A DNA stretch of 64,000 nt from Polytrichum commune (GCA_950295325.1 OX485809.1:2790001-2854000), one strand, 5' to 3'; counted from the first letter of the stretch, positions 1 to 12,679 are shown. Notes: generated by a model from the letters alone, not told the origin. Numbers and translations: made by a program.

Positions 1-40
1 TGGGTCCGAAAACAAAACAAAAAGTAGGTAAACCTAGGTC

Positions 41-450
41 CACGGGTAGATCACTCCATTGTCAAGTTGAACACCACGTGCGGCCAAAAAAAATCTTCTT
101 TTGGTAAGTTGCACCACCAAAATGGGTCAAAATTTTATCAAAAAAATTTCATGAGTAGATATACACAATACCTATGACATAGTTAAAAGTGGTAACTAAA
201 TTTGATGATTTGTTTTTTTCATAAAACATACCATTTCTAACTAGAATGACACAGAATTGAACTAAAACAATTACTAAAAAAAACAAAGATGACTAAAAAT
301 TTCAAAAAAGTATACAAAAGATACTATCAATGGTTATGTATATGTAGAAAAAATATCATAAATTTTAAAATTATATATGGCATGTAATATAGGGGTAGCA
401 AACTTTGTCCGCACGTGGTGTCAACTTGACAATGAAGTGACCTCCCCGTG
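41..450. mobile_element. MITE with 8-bp target duplication (hAT-like), copy 1
   Basis: The ends are inverted: CACGGGTAGATCACT at 41-55 matches the complement of the last 15 bases before 451 at 13 of 15 positions. The similarity continues about 50 bases inward through a CACCACGTGCGG block. The 8-bp direct repeat CCTAGGTC flanks it at 33-40 and 451-458. The interior is AT-rich and non-coding. A relative with the same ends lies at 3745-4656. An 8-bp duplication suggests the hAT superfamily, but the terminal bases are not a classic hAT end, so the family call is inference. Confidence 0.75.
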
Positions 451-769
451 CCTAGGTCTTAACATACTTTACTTGACTCTCCTTTATAGCCATTATCTAT
501 TTTGTACATGTTTCCACACATTCAATCTGGTAATGGTGACTCAAGTGGAAAGGCACTGTACATGTCAAGCTCCAAGTGATGGGGCCACGCATGTGAAATG
601 AAAATGGACCACCATGTTTGACCTTCATTGACCCATCCAAATATTTTCCAACCTTTTGATGCTTGCACATCCTTTATTGACTTTGAAAAATGTCTTGTGA
701 GCTTTAAGCTCACCTTGTGGGTTGGGAGGGAGCCTTTGTTGGTCCGGATGATATATCTACAATCCATCC

Positions 770-905
770 AATATCTCCACCGGTAATAAGCTTACACCTC
801 CATATAAGTTATGCGTTGACGGTATGATGAACTAGTCCACGCACCAAAGACTCGAACTCACAAAAGTTGGGTAAGGTATTTGCCTATCGGGCCATCACCG
901 AGTCA
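770..905 (-). repeat. tRNA-derived SINE-like fragment
   Basis: On the minus strand a pol III A-box-like word TGGCCCGATAGG (894-883) is followed about 23 bases later by a B-box-like word GAGTTCGAGTC (859-849). The order and spacing are those of plant tRNA-derived SINE heads. No cloverleaf could be folded, so it is not a tRNA gene. The 3' limit is unknown. Confidence 0.4.
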
Positions 906-1149
906 TGGCCGAAGTGGCTTTCAATTGAGTGCCCGTGAAGTTGGTGATGAAAAAAATAAAAAAATAAAAACAAAAAAACAAAAACTCTTTAACTTTGGGG
1001 GCTCTTTAAAGCACACCATGCCTTTTGATAATTCTTTCCATAACACGTTGAATGGGCCACAGCTTGGCCTCTTGGCCTAAGTAAGTACGTTGACATTTTG
1101 GATCTAGTACTTTCATAAAGCATAAGAAAACATACATGAAGCCTACAAG

Positions 1150-1390
1150 TCCACTCAGATTCAGTGTCCAGGGAGCTTTTTGGGCATAATCGGTCAAAAT
1201 CCTAGTGCTTTCCAAGCCCAACCGGGTACACTGCATGTCGTGATCTTTCGATTTTTCTTCGTGAATTGAGGTATATTCTATAGATTCCTCCAAAACGATG
1301 AATAATTTTCATGAAGTCTTTGACTTTAATCAGTTATTTCTCAAACTCAACCGGTTCATCTGCAACTAACGGTCACTTCTCCCTATTCAT
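1150..1390 (+). repeat. Dispersed CCGGTT-rich repeat, copy 1
   Basis: This block shares long words with 55860-56110 (same strand), 60475-60533 (same strand, truncated) and about 17860-18120 (opposite strand, inside the CACTA element). Shared words include GGGCATAATCGGTC, TATATTCTATAGATTCCTC and TTTCTCAAACTCAACCGGTT. No reading frame is conserved, so it is a non-coding interspersed repeat of unknown class. Confidence 0.7.
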
Positions 1391-2331
1391 TGCTCAGATT
1401 GGAAGCTCAAGTTGACATCTCGCTTTTCAAACCCATTTGCAGGTATTGTAGAGGGCTCTCTATTTCATCTTTACATGTGCCAAAATGTAGTTTTCACAAG
1501 GGATACAAGTAGGTCTTGCCAAATGTGAACATGACATGTGACAACTTAAAGTTGAAGAGTCCATTGTGATAGCATTCAAGAAAGAGGAAGAATGCCAATG
1601 AGAATTTTTGGAATTATAATTCTGGTCAAGTGTAAATTTTACGATTCATTAAGTGGTTGTGGAGGGGGGGGGGGATTTCAAGGTTTGCTTGTGCCAGCTC
1701 AGGTTTTAGAGGGTATCCCAAGGGTGTGTACTACGAGAAGAAGAAAAAAATCAAATTCAAACACATGTCATGTCTTGTGTTTGAAATTTTGTCTATGAGA
1801 CAACCTTTGGACATCTATGGAAATAATCTCAAAGTGGTAATAAAAAGAAGACAATTGAAAGTGGTCCCAAAGTGGTTACACCCTAAACTCCCTAATATCA
1901 ACCCCGTAATGTCACTCACTCTCTAATATCTCAAAACCCTAGGGAACAAATGTACGTAGTTCAAATCTCACTCCTTATTGTCATATTTCTCTCCCTTAAA
2001 CCACAGTTTTGCCATTAATGCAAACCACCAAAGAAGTCAACCCACACCTCACATTGTGCCACGTGTCAATATGTGGAGCTTCTTCTTCTTCTTCTTCTTC
2101 TTCTTGAATTGTTGGTGCATGGATTTGCCACATTGCCCTAGAAAGCCAAGTGGGAAGAAAGTTGGTCGGGCAGAAGCAAGACTCAAATGGATTGGGAGCC
2201 AAACTACTATCACATGACTCCTTCATGAAGAAGAATCAAGTGTAAGAAGTATGTTTTTGTTTCTTTTTGTGCCACATGCATTGTAGCATGGAATTTTCAA
2301 ATCCATCTTGTGTATCCTAAGTGAGCACTTA

Positions 2332-3425
2332 GGGCAAGGCCACTCACCCTGCATCCGCATCTACATCTGCACTTTTACATCCGCGATGCAGATGTGGATG
2401 CAGGGAAGTGCCCCACTCAACCTGGCATAACTCAAATTTGGATGAAGGACTTTCCAGGTTGTGCAGAACTCCCTGCATTTCCTCGATTTATGCAGTGAGC
2501 CTGCTATCAACTAAAGACAAACAACTTTATTGATGTTTTAGAAATAATCGGTTGAGCTTTAACCGGATAGTTACAGATGATCCGGTTTAGGTTGAGAGTT
2601 TGATCCGTGACTGGGTGAGGTTGATTACGGTGTACAGTAAAATTCATACTTACAAAAAATGACACTCACAGATAATCTGGTTTAGGTTGAGAGTTTGATC
2701 CGTGACCAGGTGAGGTTGATTACAATGCACAGTAAAATTCATACTTACAGAAAATGACACTCACAGATAATCCGGTTTAGGTTGAGAGTTTGATCCGTGA
2801 CCGGGTGAGGTTGATTATGGTGCACACTGCACTGTAAAATTCATACTTACAAAAAATGACACTCACATATAATCCGGTTTAGGTTGAGAGTTTGATCCGT
2901 GACCGGGTGAGGTTGATTATGGTGCACAGTGAAATTCATACTTACAGAAAATGACACTCACAAATAATCCGGTTTAGGTTGAGAGTTTAATCCGTGACCG
3001 GCTGAGGTTGATTAGGGTGCACAGTGTAAATCATACTTACAGAAAATGATACTTACAGAGTTTGATATGTGACCGGCTGAGGTTGATTAGGGTGCACAGT
3101 GTAAATCATACTTACAGAAAATGATACTTACAGAGTTTGATCTGTGACCGGCTGAGGTTGATTAGGGTGCACAGTGTAAATCATACTTACAGAAAATGAT
3201 ACTTACAGAGTTTGATATGTGACCGGCTGAGATTGATTAGGGTGCACAGTAAAAATCATACTTACATGTGTTCATGCCTTCAAAAAATTACCGATCATTT
3301 TAGAGGAAATCCAAAATGATCCAGGATGAGTGGGAGTTTTGCCTGGGTCTGCATCTCCATCCTGGAGGGAGGCCACTTTTCAATCCCGGATGCAGATGCA
3401 GATCCAGGAATGACTAGGCTTGCTC
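2332..3425. mobile_element. PIF/Harbinger-like non-autonomous element
   Basis: The ends GGGCAAGGCCACTCACC (from 2332) and, read on the other strand, GAGCAAGCCTAGTCATTCC (from 3425) are inverted relatives. Similarity extends about 40 bases into GCATCTGC-rich subterminal DNA. A TTA trinucleotide flanks both sides (2329-2331 and 3426-3428), the 3-bp target typical of PIF/Harbinger. There is no transposase. The interior is a tandem array (2571-3262). Confidence 0.75.
2571..3262. repeat. Tandem array, about 95-bp and 64-bp units
   Basis: Five units of about 94-103 bp begin near 2577, 2671, 2766, 2868 and 2962 with AATCCGGTTTAGGTTGAGAG. They are followed by three shorter 64-bp derivatives near 3058, 3122 and 3186 that lack the first part. 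The shorter units look like a secondary expansion of a truncated monomer. All lie inside the Harbinger-like element. Confidence 0.85.
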
Positions 3426-3744
3426 TTAGAACTTAAGCTTCACAGAGAAAGCATTTGCCTACTTCCCTAGATCTATCTTTTTGCTCGTGGGTGGAGGGTT
3501 CCATTTATAAGACAAGCTTGTTGACATGGTGTGCGAAATGGTAGACTATATTTGTTGTGCTTGCTAGGGGGGATCACACCCCCTTACATTTTGTAACCAC
3601 GTATGATAATGGGGTATTTAATAGGGGGATATTTATGCACCTCTCAATATTTTTTCCCTCCCTATTTGTAGATATAGAGCTACTATGACATATTTTTTAG
3701 CACCCTATATTTATTTGTAATTGTTTAGAGAGGCTAATTTTGGC

Positions 3745-4656
3745 CACGGGTAGATCACTCTAAGGCATTTTTGTGCACCACGTGCGGCTGGGTTTTTTTT
3801 GTTTTGGGGCTATTTACCTTCAAGGGTTGAATTAAAGCCTCCCTATAATTACTTAAATTTCAAAAATGGCCCATTTGTTTGCACCCTTCCATTACTTATA
3901 TTGTCCAAGTCACTGCAATTTTTTGTACTTTATATTCCTTTTAAGTAATAAACGGGCGTGGGGAAGACGACCCCAACGACAGCGCGTTCTCTTTTCATTC
4001 ATTTTTGGACAAAGGGAAATCCCAATTATCATCCATCCCCGTGATTCCTAAACCCATTTACATACCATACTAAACATACATTTTAGGAACCTTATCTTCA
4101 ACCCCTATATTAATTTTACAAAAAAATAATGGCCCACGTTTTATGTCCATCTAACTTACTTATAATGGGATTGTCTCTCGGGGGGGGGGGGGGGGGCAGT
4201 GTGTTAAAAAGTTAAGGATATAGGTGCGAACAACCACTATTTTATAGGAGGGTATTACTTTCAATTCTCTTCTTTTCTTCACATGCTATCATTATGTAAA
4301 TTTCTACTTTGGGTTAATAGAAAAATGGCTTGCATTACTTATAATTCCAAATTACCTATTATTCCATACCCTATAGTACTTTAAAGATGTCCAGTGCCAT
4401 TTTTGATACCCTATATTACTCTTAAGTCCATTTATAATTTTTAGCCCCCATGTTTTTAAAATACCCTATCATTTGTTCGCACGTATATTGCTACTCCAAC
4501 CAATGACTACCCCCCCCCCCCCCCCCGAGGATTGTCCACATTTAATGGCCCCTTCATTATTTGGAATTCCTTTATAATTTATATTTCAAATGATTTTAAT
4601 CCTCTCTATATTATGTTGCACGTCGTTTTTAAAATGCACTAAGTGATCTACCCGTG
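3745..4656. mobile_element. Foldback MITE with 8-bp target duplication, copy 2
   Basis: The element starts CACGGGTAGATCACT and ends with the complementary AGTGATCTACCCGTG. A perfect 8-bp direct repeat ATTTTGGC lies on each side (3737-3744 and 4657-4664). Inverted similarity continues through much of the interior. It includes a run of about 18 G near 4178-4196, mirrored by about 18 C near 4508-4526 with matching flanks (ATTGTCTCTCGGG versus the complement of CCGAGGATTGTCC). It shares ends with the element at 41-450. It has no coding capacity. Confidence 0.85.
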
Positions 4657-4664
4657 ATTTTGGC

Positions 4665-5150
4665 ATCATATTTTTTTATAAATCATACAAGTACCAAATA
4701 GTGGACGGAATATTATAGCATTGCAAAATCGACTATGTGAGCAACAAACATTCCATATTATTCATCTTGTTATTCAATCAGTTTCAATTAGTTATACCAA
4801 TGCTAAACCATTCAAAGTGTCATTCAAAACACAACTAATAGAACTTGGATACTAGTTAAAAGGTTGCAAATAAACATGGAGATAACAAAATGTACAAGCT
4901 AATATAGACAAGTTGTAAACGTGGATAGAACAAAACAAGAAATAAAATTTAATTGTCACAAGACATGAAATTTTGCACAACTATATACTCCAAAACAAAA
5001 GATTGCATTCAAATGAAAGAAAACTAAATACAAAAATTAAAAATATTTATTTTAATTGTGTTCACAAACATATTCAACCTTGTACCAAATATTTAAAATG
5101 TGAAGGCTTAGGATATAACTATGCACCCTCTAATAGTACATGTCAAGGTA
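4665..5150. other. AT-rich intergenic DNA
   Basis: No gene, repeat or RNA recognised. The last nine bases (5142-5150, GTCAAGGTA) are the left target duplication of the MULE that follows. Confidence 0.6.
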
Positions 5151-5839
5151 TGGGGAGTGTTATCTTGTGAGTGGTGAGGAGTGAGCAGTGAGCGATGAGT
5201 GGTAATTTGTGAGCGGTGAAGGAAACAAAATATTTGGTAATAGGATCCCTGGTATCCTATAACCGTGGCCTAAAGAAATAATTTTTTAGGGTTCAACAAT
5301 AAGAAGATTGGGGAGGACAAACAATATGAATGCTAGATTGCGAGTAGTGAGCAACGAAAAAAAACCAATATGTACACAACTCGGGGTTGCTAGTATGTAA
5401 GCATGCGAGCGTGAGCCTGTGAGCCTTCAATTTTTTCCCAAATATGATTTGTAAATCTGTTGGGGGCCTATGACTGTGGAATTACATGTAAGGGTCTATA
5501 GTTCAAATGAACAACAAATGAGAATGTTGCTATAACAATTTTATACTAAAAATGAACTAATATACATTCAATTGTTGAGATAATAATAATGTAATTGGAT
5601 ACAATGTGTAAGCAAACTCATGTTGAAAACAAATGTAGCATGTTAAAATATCTCACTATAATACACATCAATGCAAAATTTGAATACATCATAACATCAT
5701 CATAAGGATGATATTTACGAAGTCCAAAACACAAAAAAACAACAAAAGTGGATTGTAGGTATAAATCGGGTTGTAGATTTTAAATTGTTAAAGTTATTGG
5801 AAATCAAATATAAAAAAAAATCAAATCATGAATACAAAC

Positions 5840-8690
5840 TTAAATATCGTTAGACTCAGATGCATTGAGTTCAAAATAAGCACAAACTCTCGTATTGTAA
5901 TATCTACGAGGTGAAGAAGAAATTGAAAATGAAGTAGATGAATCATTAGCATAAGCTTCAGCTAAAGCCTCAGCATACACAAGGAGGCTATGAGGACTAA
6001 GAGAGGGGCTTCTCAATAATCCACAGTGCCGATAAAATGACGAGGTTTATATCGGCGCTGGATTCATCCAACTGCAAACAACAAACTATGTATTTGAATA
6101 TGTAATAAAAAATTAAAATACAAAATCTAGAATTTGCAATTGAAGTTGTTGAGAATAAAACAAGAAAAAAAAACTTACTCATATAAGTTAAGTGGTTCGG
6201 CATCTTCTATTGGAGTATCATCATCAAAGTCCATACCATCGCATGACGTATCAATTGTAAGTGTTTGAAGAGGCTTTAGTATTTCATCAAAGAGTTCGGC
6301 ATCATTTTCTAATGCTAGAATATGACGATTGAATGAATGAGCCGTGTTAATAGAAGAACTTGGATGAAGCACAATATTAATTAGGAAAATATGAACATTG
6401 AAATATGAATTTAAAAACATATAAACTAATAATTGCATACTGTAAAATACAATACATGTAGAAGTAGTCATGTCTACTACAATACCGCCTATAGGACTCA
6501 AACTATGAACAAATAACTTCATTAGAACTTCAGACTTCTCCTTTGCACCCCTCTATGACTTGCCATCTCTTTGTCTACATAATTGAGTTTCCGTAATAAT
6601 AGAGTTGAAGATAACGTCATTTGTGACTAAATCGACCTCTAAAATTAAAGGATGCATGATGATCAGAAGTTCTTGAGGTTGCCTCGCAACGGGAAATAAA
6701 AATGATCGAATCAATAACAAAGCCTTGAACTTCAAAGTTTGAAAGTCAAAATTAAATTAGAACTAAAAAATACACATCATATAAAAACAAATTCAAGTAT
6801 GAAGCAATTCAAACGAAATGCCATAATTGCTACTTATATTTTTGGACAGATTTATAGGATTTTCCAAGTGCAAGCAATTAATGATAGTTCACTCATTCTT
6901 TATCTTGAACTTATAGTTCTTGAAGAATCTTTTTACTTCTCTCTTCACCGTAGAACTGTCAAGATAAAATAAAAGGAATGTTTTATCATCATGAAAATAG
7001 GTGAGAACAAAGGCCATCAATATGTTGAGAAAACTTGGATAGTTGGCATTCAAAGCGGGAACTTGAGATGGCGGATCCGAGACACCTGGAACCTGAAGAT
7101 GATCTACATAATCCACAATAATGAGGTCCATAATAAGTTCCTTTTGTAATTGGCCATTGAAAAAAAATTATCTACCTTCATCAACCTACAAAGATAAAGT
7201 ACAAATATTACAATTCATGAATGAAGATGACAATTCAAAGCAAAGGATGAAATAACGTGATTCAATATGAGTGAAACCTTATAAAACATGGAAAAAAAAA
7301 ACTCACATTTGATAGAATAGCCACAATATCGTCATATGGTGCACGAAATGTACATGTTTGCTTCTTATTTTCGATAATCCTCATAAAAGAATCATTCTAG
7401 ATTAAATATGAAGATGTATGATTTGCAGGTAAAGAAGGCAAAATATTCATCATACCTCTAAGCTTGGAAGGCATATCGAAGATATGGGAAGGGGTTGTTT
7501 TCTGCCGCTTTGAAGTATGAAACATTGCCTCTAGATTTGAAAAAGAAGGTTCAATAACTATAAGGTTGTTGAAACTGCTTTGAATTGAAGCATTGTCATC
7601 GCTATCATGAATTAGGATGATTGGTCTTTCAGGCTTGGATTTTTTTTTGGCATCTTGGGTACATCCTCATCCATTATGATTGGAGTAACTTTAGTTGCAC
7701 CCTTGAGGGCGGGTTGAATGAAATCTTGAAGGGCAATATCAAAAGTGCGAGGTGTTTTAAGAGGACAATCCAAATACCACCAACATTTTTCAAAATGCAT
7801 AGGTTCCTAAGATTTCGTGATCCCTTCTGTGAACATGCATTCTTCACTTTCGATATCCAAATAATTAGCAAAAAAAGTGGGAGATTTGGAAATGACTTTA
7901 GCAGGAAATAAGACATATTTGAAGTACCTATAGAACACCCTTCGCATGGCCGGATTGAAATTGAGTTGCTTGTTAATATTATGGTTTTGTAAAATCCCTT
8001 ATCTACACCGAATTCATGAAAAAATACAATATCCCATAATGATATGCGCATTGCCTACACATAATAAAAAAATAATGGACAAAGGATCCATACCATCTAG
8101 AAAATAGTTGATGGGCACATGCATATCAACCACAGTAGCATCAAAAAGCTACTCGGTCTTAATAGCCAATTTCTAAATATAAATTAAATATTAGAAAATA
8201 TTAATAATTGGAAAAATATTTAAAATATTAATGAACGAAAAATAATAAAAGGATAAAAATTTATCACCTAAGCCCACCAATTAGCTTTATGAAACCACTT
8301 ATAAAACTCTATATCATTGAATTTTGATTTCGGAAACTTGAGAGCCTTACGAAGAGCATGACAATTGTTCTACCTTTCAAACCACTTAATCTTCATAGAA
8401 GTGTCCATTGCCGAAGTTGCTAACATCCAAAGTTTTTCTTGAGTCATCAAAGAATTATCATTGTGAGTTTCATAATGAGACTTCACCTTCTCTAAAAAAT
8501 TGAAATATCTCTAGGATCTGCAATGGAAAGTTGTTTCTTTAGTTCCGAATGGGAAGCTAATCTCATCCTCTCAATAATTTTGAAAACAGATTCATCAACT
8601 GTACTTGAAGTCCAATGTGCAGGACTAGGGTATTTTTCATAAAATTTCCTTAGAGCAGTAGCAGCAACATCCCCCAACTTTTGCTACACC
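5840..8690 (-). pseudogene. Unidentified multi-exon MULE accessory gene, left copy
   Basis: I do not recognise the protein. Reading leftwards, exon-like pieces occur at about 8686-8280 (containing TALRKFYEKYP, then WMLATSAMDTSMKIKWFER), 8000-7560 (AMRRVFYRYFKYVLFPA, CWWYLDCPLKTPRTFD), 7400-7310, 7110-6890, 6740-6560 (KFKALLLIRSF), 6360-6180 (RHILALENDAELFDEILKP) and 5995-5840, ending at a TAA. Each of the last pieces has a counterpart, in the same order, on the plus strand at 38570-40905. Conservation at protein level between two separated copies argues that this is a real gene. In-frame stops (for example TAG near 8363 after WFER) and frame breaks show this copy is decayed. Exon edges are approximate. 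It sits beside the left terminal repeat and diverges from the transposase. A capsid, peptidase or methylase identity was looked for and not supported. Confidence 0.55.
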
Positions 8691-8699
8691 AAGGAAAAA

Positions 8700-9880
8700 A
8701 CATATAAGAATATGATAAATCAGACATAATAAAAAATTAGATGCAATAAAAAATATAGTTATAGAAATCTAAACGAAAAAACAAAAAAATATACAAAAAA
8801 AAACAAATGCGCGAGAAATTAATACTTTTGAAAAAATAACCTGGTATAGACATCCATTAAGAGGCTCAACAGTCAAAGTGAATCAAGTTTTATATTTATA
8901 TATTTTTTTTGGCATCAACAACAGTAAGATCTTCTTTGGAGACAAGTCTACTGAAATTAACATGGTTAGATTTCATGTATATAATCTTCAATTTTTGAAG
9001 ATTTTAGAGGACTCTAAGATGCTCTAATTATTATTTCGCTCTAAAATACGCAAAATTTAATTATTTTATTCATGCTATATGTTTTTGTCAAAACAATTGT
9101 GGGCTATCCGGTAAGTACGGGGCTTCTTTTTTATGATAGTGTTTTAAGTCCCTCCCTAATACTTCCACTTCTTTTAGAATAAAACTTGGTATACTTATAG
9201 AATACCTTAATAAACGTTAATATATAAAAAATAGAATTAATAAACCTCTAACTAAAATCTTATGTATGATTTAATAACTCTAACTTCTTCTCATGAACGA
9301 TATTTTATAACATCCAGTTACTGAAATTTTAATAACTTCTAACATTTAAGTCCAATGAAACTCAAATTTTAACATATAATAGATAAGTAAATTCAAAAAA
9401 TGCTTACAATTTTTTGTAATCATAGCCATACTATTTTATAAGATCCATGTTTTTTAACATCGCTCTCCTAGTTGCCTATGTTTCTAAACACCTTTCACTT
9501 CAACTTTTTATAACTTTTTCTAAACAAAAACTGAAGTCTCCAAATTTTGTACATAATTTTCCTATCTCATAAGGAACATCCTCTCAAAATTTCATATCAA
9601 TTTAACACTTCTATCATCCACAATTCACAAATTTCTTCACTCGAAAGTTTTGCTCATTTAATGACCAACGAAATGATGCAAATAGTGCACTTAGGGCAAC
9701 CTATTAGCTCTAAAACTCTCACTTTTATACCCTCAAGTATAGTAGAACTTTCTAAATTTTTTTTATTAAATGCTCGATCCTCCTCTAAATTCCACATAAG
9801 TACTAACTCCTAAATGCCAACTTCCCCCACAACATCTTTCTTTCACCCCTTAAATTTTCTTCCTCCTTGCTCCTTCGGCC
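8700..9880. other. AT-rich spacer within the MULE
   Basis: No reading frame, repeat or RNA could be supported. It probably contains 5' exons or intron of the minus-strand accessory gene, but no homology to the right copy was found by eye. Confidence 0.4.
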
Positions 9881-9884
9881 AATA

Positions 9885-10085
9885 TGAAACAATTAGAATA
9901 AGGGTTTCTGGAACTTTTAAACGGATAGCCAATTGAAAATAATTAGAATAAGGGCTTTCAGAACCCCTTAATGGCAAGATAATAGGATACTTTTGAGATA
10001 AGGATTTCTAGAACCCCTTAGCGGCAATGTAATAGGATTTTTTAAGGATAAGGCTTCTGGAACCCCTTAGCGGCAACATAATGGC
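9885..10085. repeat. Minisatellite, about 60-bp units
   Basis: Four diverged units share AATAAGG followed by TTTCTGGAACCCCTTA and GGCAA, then ATAATAGGA. They begin near 9893, 9948, 9998 and 10050. It lies between the accessory gene and the MULE centre. No equivalent was seen in the right copy. Confidence 0.7.
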
Positions 10086-10395
10086 CACTGGAAGTAAACC
10101 TTATCATTCCCAAGTTCTACCTACCAAGTGCTACCTACCAAATATTTTCTACCAAGCTCTGCCGGTCTTGAACTCAAAATCGGTTCTCAACCTAAACAAC
10201 TAATAAGAACATCATATAAATTTTTATTTTGAAAATAACAATAACATACATAAATGCCTATGTTTAACTGATATCCGACCCACATCACGATGCCATTGGA
10301 ATCGTATTATCGGCGTGCACAATATAGTATACATTGTATGCCTCCAATTTTATTTTCATTTCAAAGTTATTCTCTTATAATTTCGTTCGTATAAC

Positions 10396-10620
10396 CTACA
10401 TGCTTCTCTGCCTCAGATAGTTGTTTATCTTTTTGTATTGTGTGTTTTGTTCTTCGTCGATGTTTTTGTCATAATCTTCTACCTCTTTATCGTGCTCATT
10501 GCCATCTGAGACGAGATGTGGTTGAGCTTCACATGTAGGAGCTTCGAAGACATTTTCCGTTATCATTTCCCATGTCATAATATCTTCGGACATCGAATTT
10601 CTTGTTGTGTGTCATACGTT
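10396..10620 (-). other. Acidic ORF fragment, unidentified
   Basis: A 65-codon minus-strand frame contains an acidic stretch (NEHDKEVEDYDKNIDEEQN). It may be a remnant N-terminal exon of a MULE gene, but no counterpart was found in the right copy. Coding status is uncertain. Confidence 0.2.
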
Positions 10621-10814
10621 TACTCCTATCATTCAAGGAACACGTTTATTCATTCTAGCTCTTAACAATTATTTTTTACTTGAAAAACGAAAGCTATTTT
10701 TTTCCTTTCCTCCACTGGAGTGACCATTGCCGACATGGACAAATGACGTTTTTTTACATCTAAACACATTCAACTTCCTTTTTTAATACATTGTCCATTC
10801 TCAACAACATGTAT

Positions 10815-10990
10815 TTCATGGATGTTTATCATGATTCGGCCTCTAAATCTATGAGCTCGAAACAGAAGCCATGGTTTCGGTATCAATAGGGAGGCTTCGT
10901 GAAGGTGATGAATTTGCTACAAAATTTGGATCTTCAAAAAAATGTCGCCAACGTCTATGACATTGTGGTAACACATTGCTAGTACATGAT
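10815..10990 (-). pseudogene. Duplicate C-terminal exon of the accessory gene
   Basis: The minus strand encodes SPSRSLPIDTETMASV, matching SPPRSLSIDVETMAFV on the plus strand at 40750-40800. The DNA similarity continues through the TTTAGAGGCCGAATCATGAT word at both sites. The left gene copy already has its own, more diverged terminal exon at 5995-5840. This is therefore an extra copy, perhaps from an insertion of a third, truncated element. It lies just left of an AT microsatellite at 11024-11048. Confidence 0.55.
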
Positions 10991-11404
10991 AATATAGATG
11001 TATTAATATCTATAATAATCCAACTATATATATATATATATATATATAATAAAATAAAAATTATACAATCAACTGTATGAAGCTTTCGAACAAAATAAAC
11101 AAACAAAACTTACTCACAAAATAGATTGATTTCCTTGCGATTAACAATTAGATAATCATCCGAGTCTGAAAAATTGATATTTTTGCCAATAGGTAAAGGA
11201 GATTATATAATCAAAGACTTGAAGACGGAATCAAAAATATCTTTATCATCTTTCAATGTCAAGAGGTGATGCTTCAAAGAGATAAAAAAAAATTTATCAA
11301 AAGATCAATAAATAAAAACATGTTAGTTTGTAAAGAATACATAATAAAATAATTTCAAAACAAAAAAATTGTTTTATACATGAACTAGCATTTTCATTTT
11401 CATA

Positions 11405-11580
11405 CACGTGGGATTATTGGCAGTACCGCCAATATTCTCGGGGCCCTCTTACATATTACCACACTCATACTTGAGAGGGTATTGATAGTACCGCCAATAT
11501 CCTTGGATCTTCATACGTGTTTCTACTTTCATACGCGGGGGGGGGGGGGGTTAATTGGCGGTCCCGTTAAAATCCTTTGG
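11405..11580. repeat. Palindromic minisatellite, left copy
   Basis: Three units about 65-70 bp apart carry degenerate forms of the palindrome ATTGGCGGCACCGCCAAT (near 11413, 11478 and 11553), alternating with CTTCATACGTRTTT-type spacers. The spacer of the third unit contains a run of 14 G. The same array, with more units, lies in inverted context at 33480-33870. Confidence 0.7.
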
Positions 11581-11689
11581 ACTTTCATACGTATTTGTTG
11601 TTGCATATAGCAACCCAACTAGAAGTGATTATATACCTTTGACAAATGAATAAAAATGCGGGGAAATTTTTTTAAACATCCACCGGTGG

Positions 11690-11905
11690 ATACGAGTAGT
11701 CCAAAGAGACTGATGTTTTGGTTTGCACTAACCGGGGTTCGAATATGGTTGGTTGCATTGACTGGTGCTATCCCCTAATGAGTTAGTGGTTAAGCAGGAA
11801 ATAAAATAGGTTGGATAGATATAAGGTTTTTCTACGCAAGTGTGCATAGATCATTCTTGATGATTTTTTTTGTTAAATTATCCACTTTGAACAAATTAAA
11901 GCACT
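11690..11905. repeat. MULE central block, left copy
   Basis: It matches, inverted, 33155-33360. Shared words include GGTTGGTTGCATTGACTGGTG, cut short of its full length, plus TATCCCCTAATGAG and ATCCACTTTGAAC. A TTCGAAT word inside resembles a pol III B box. The block lies between the palindromic array and the transposase and may be its upstream region or a fixed SINE. Confidence 0.6.
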
Positions 11906-12679
11906 TGATCAACCATCTAGCTGACTATTGCTCTCATCAAATTGCAACTCGAATATCATTTGCGTTATCTTAAATATGCATTATTTTCTATGAGATGCTC
12001 AAAAAATAATAAATATAAGGTCAATACTTGCGCGATAAATTTCATCTTCGGCTTCATTTTCTTCGTCTAATTCGGCTTCATATGCTTCGTAGTATTATTG
12101 TATACATCCCACCAAGCTCTACTATTGCTTTTTCACTTTTTTCGTCAAAATCATTCAAATCTATTGTCTTTTCTGTTTCTACTAAATCATCTATATATTT
12201 TTGCACTATAATATTAGATTTTTTTCTCATACAACTTGCTCGTTCTCAAACTCTCTTTGTTGTAAAGTACAATCATTTTTCGTCTCTTTCATCCTCCATT
12301 CAATTGTGTACTACTCTCATGCTAAACTACCTCTTGCATCTGTGATAGTCAATTCTAAATGTTATATAATCCACTCTCTATAATACTCACATGAAGTTTG
12401 GTGCATTCTCCTATATATTTATATTGAATTTTATCAATGTGTGGTTCTATTACATTGATTAGAATATTTATTCCAAAATTAATTGACAGTGTATAAGTTC
12501 CCTGTTATTTTTTTCATGCGGAGACTCGCTTATTGTTTTCAATTTTATTATTTGAATGTGATCACCTTCATAGTTGTTGGATATTAGGGTTTGCTCCGAA
12601 GGCCCAAAACTGCCAATACAAATAGTCTCTCATCTACATATTCCAATGTTTTTCATTTTCCAATGTCCTTTACTTCAAA

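Noticed and set aside
849-894. Possible tRNA gene from A- and B-box words
   Set aside because: No acceptor or anticodon stems can be paired. It is better explained as a SINE head.
2571-3262. CRISPR-like regular repeats
   Set aside because: The units are contiguous tandem repeats without unique spacers, inside a plant transposon.
12028-12383. Overlapping plus-strand frames of 60-105 codons
   Set aside because: S/L/F-rich readings of AT-rich DNA. The region matches non-coding MULE spacer.
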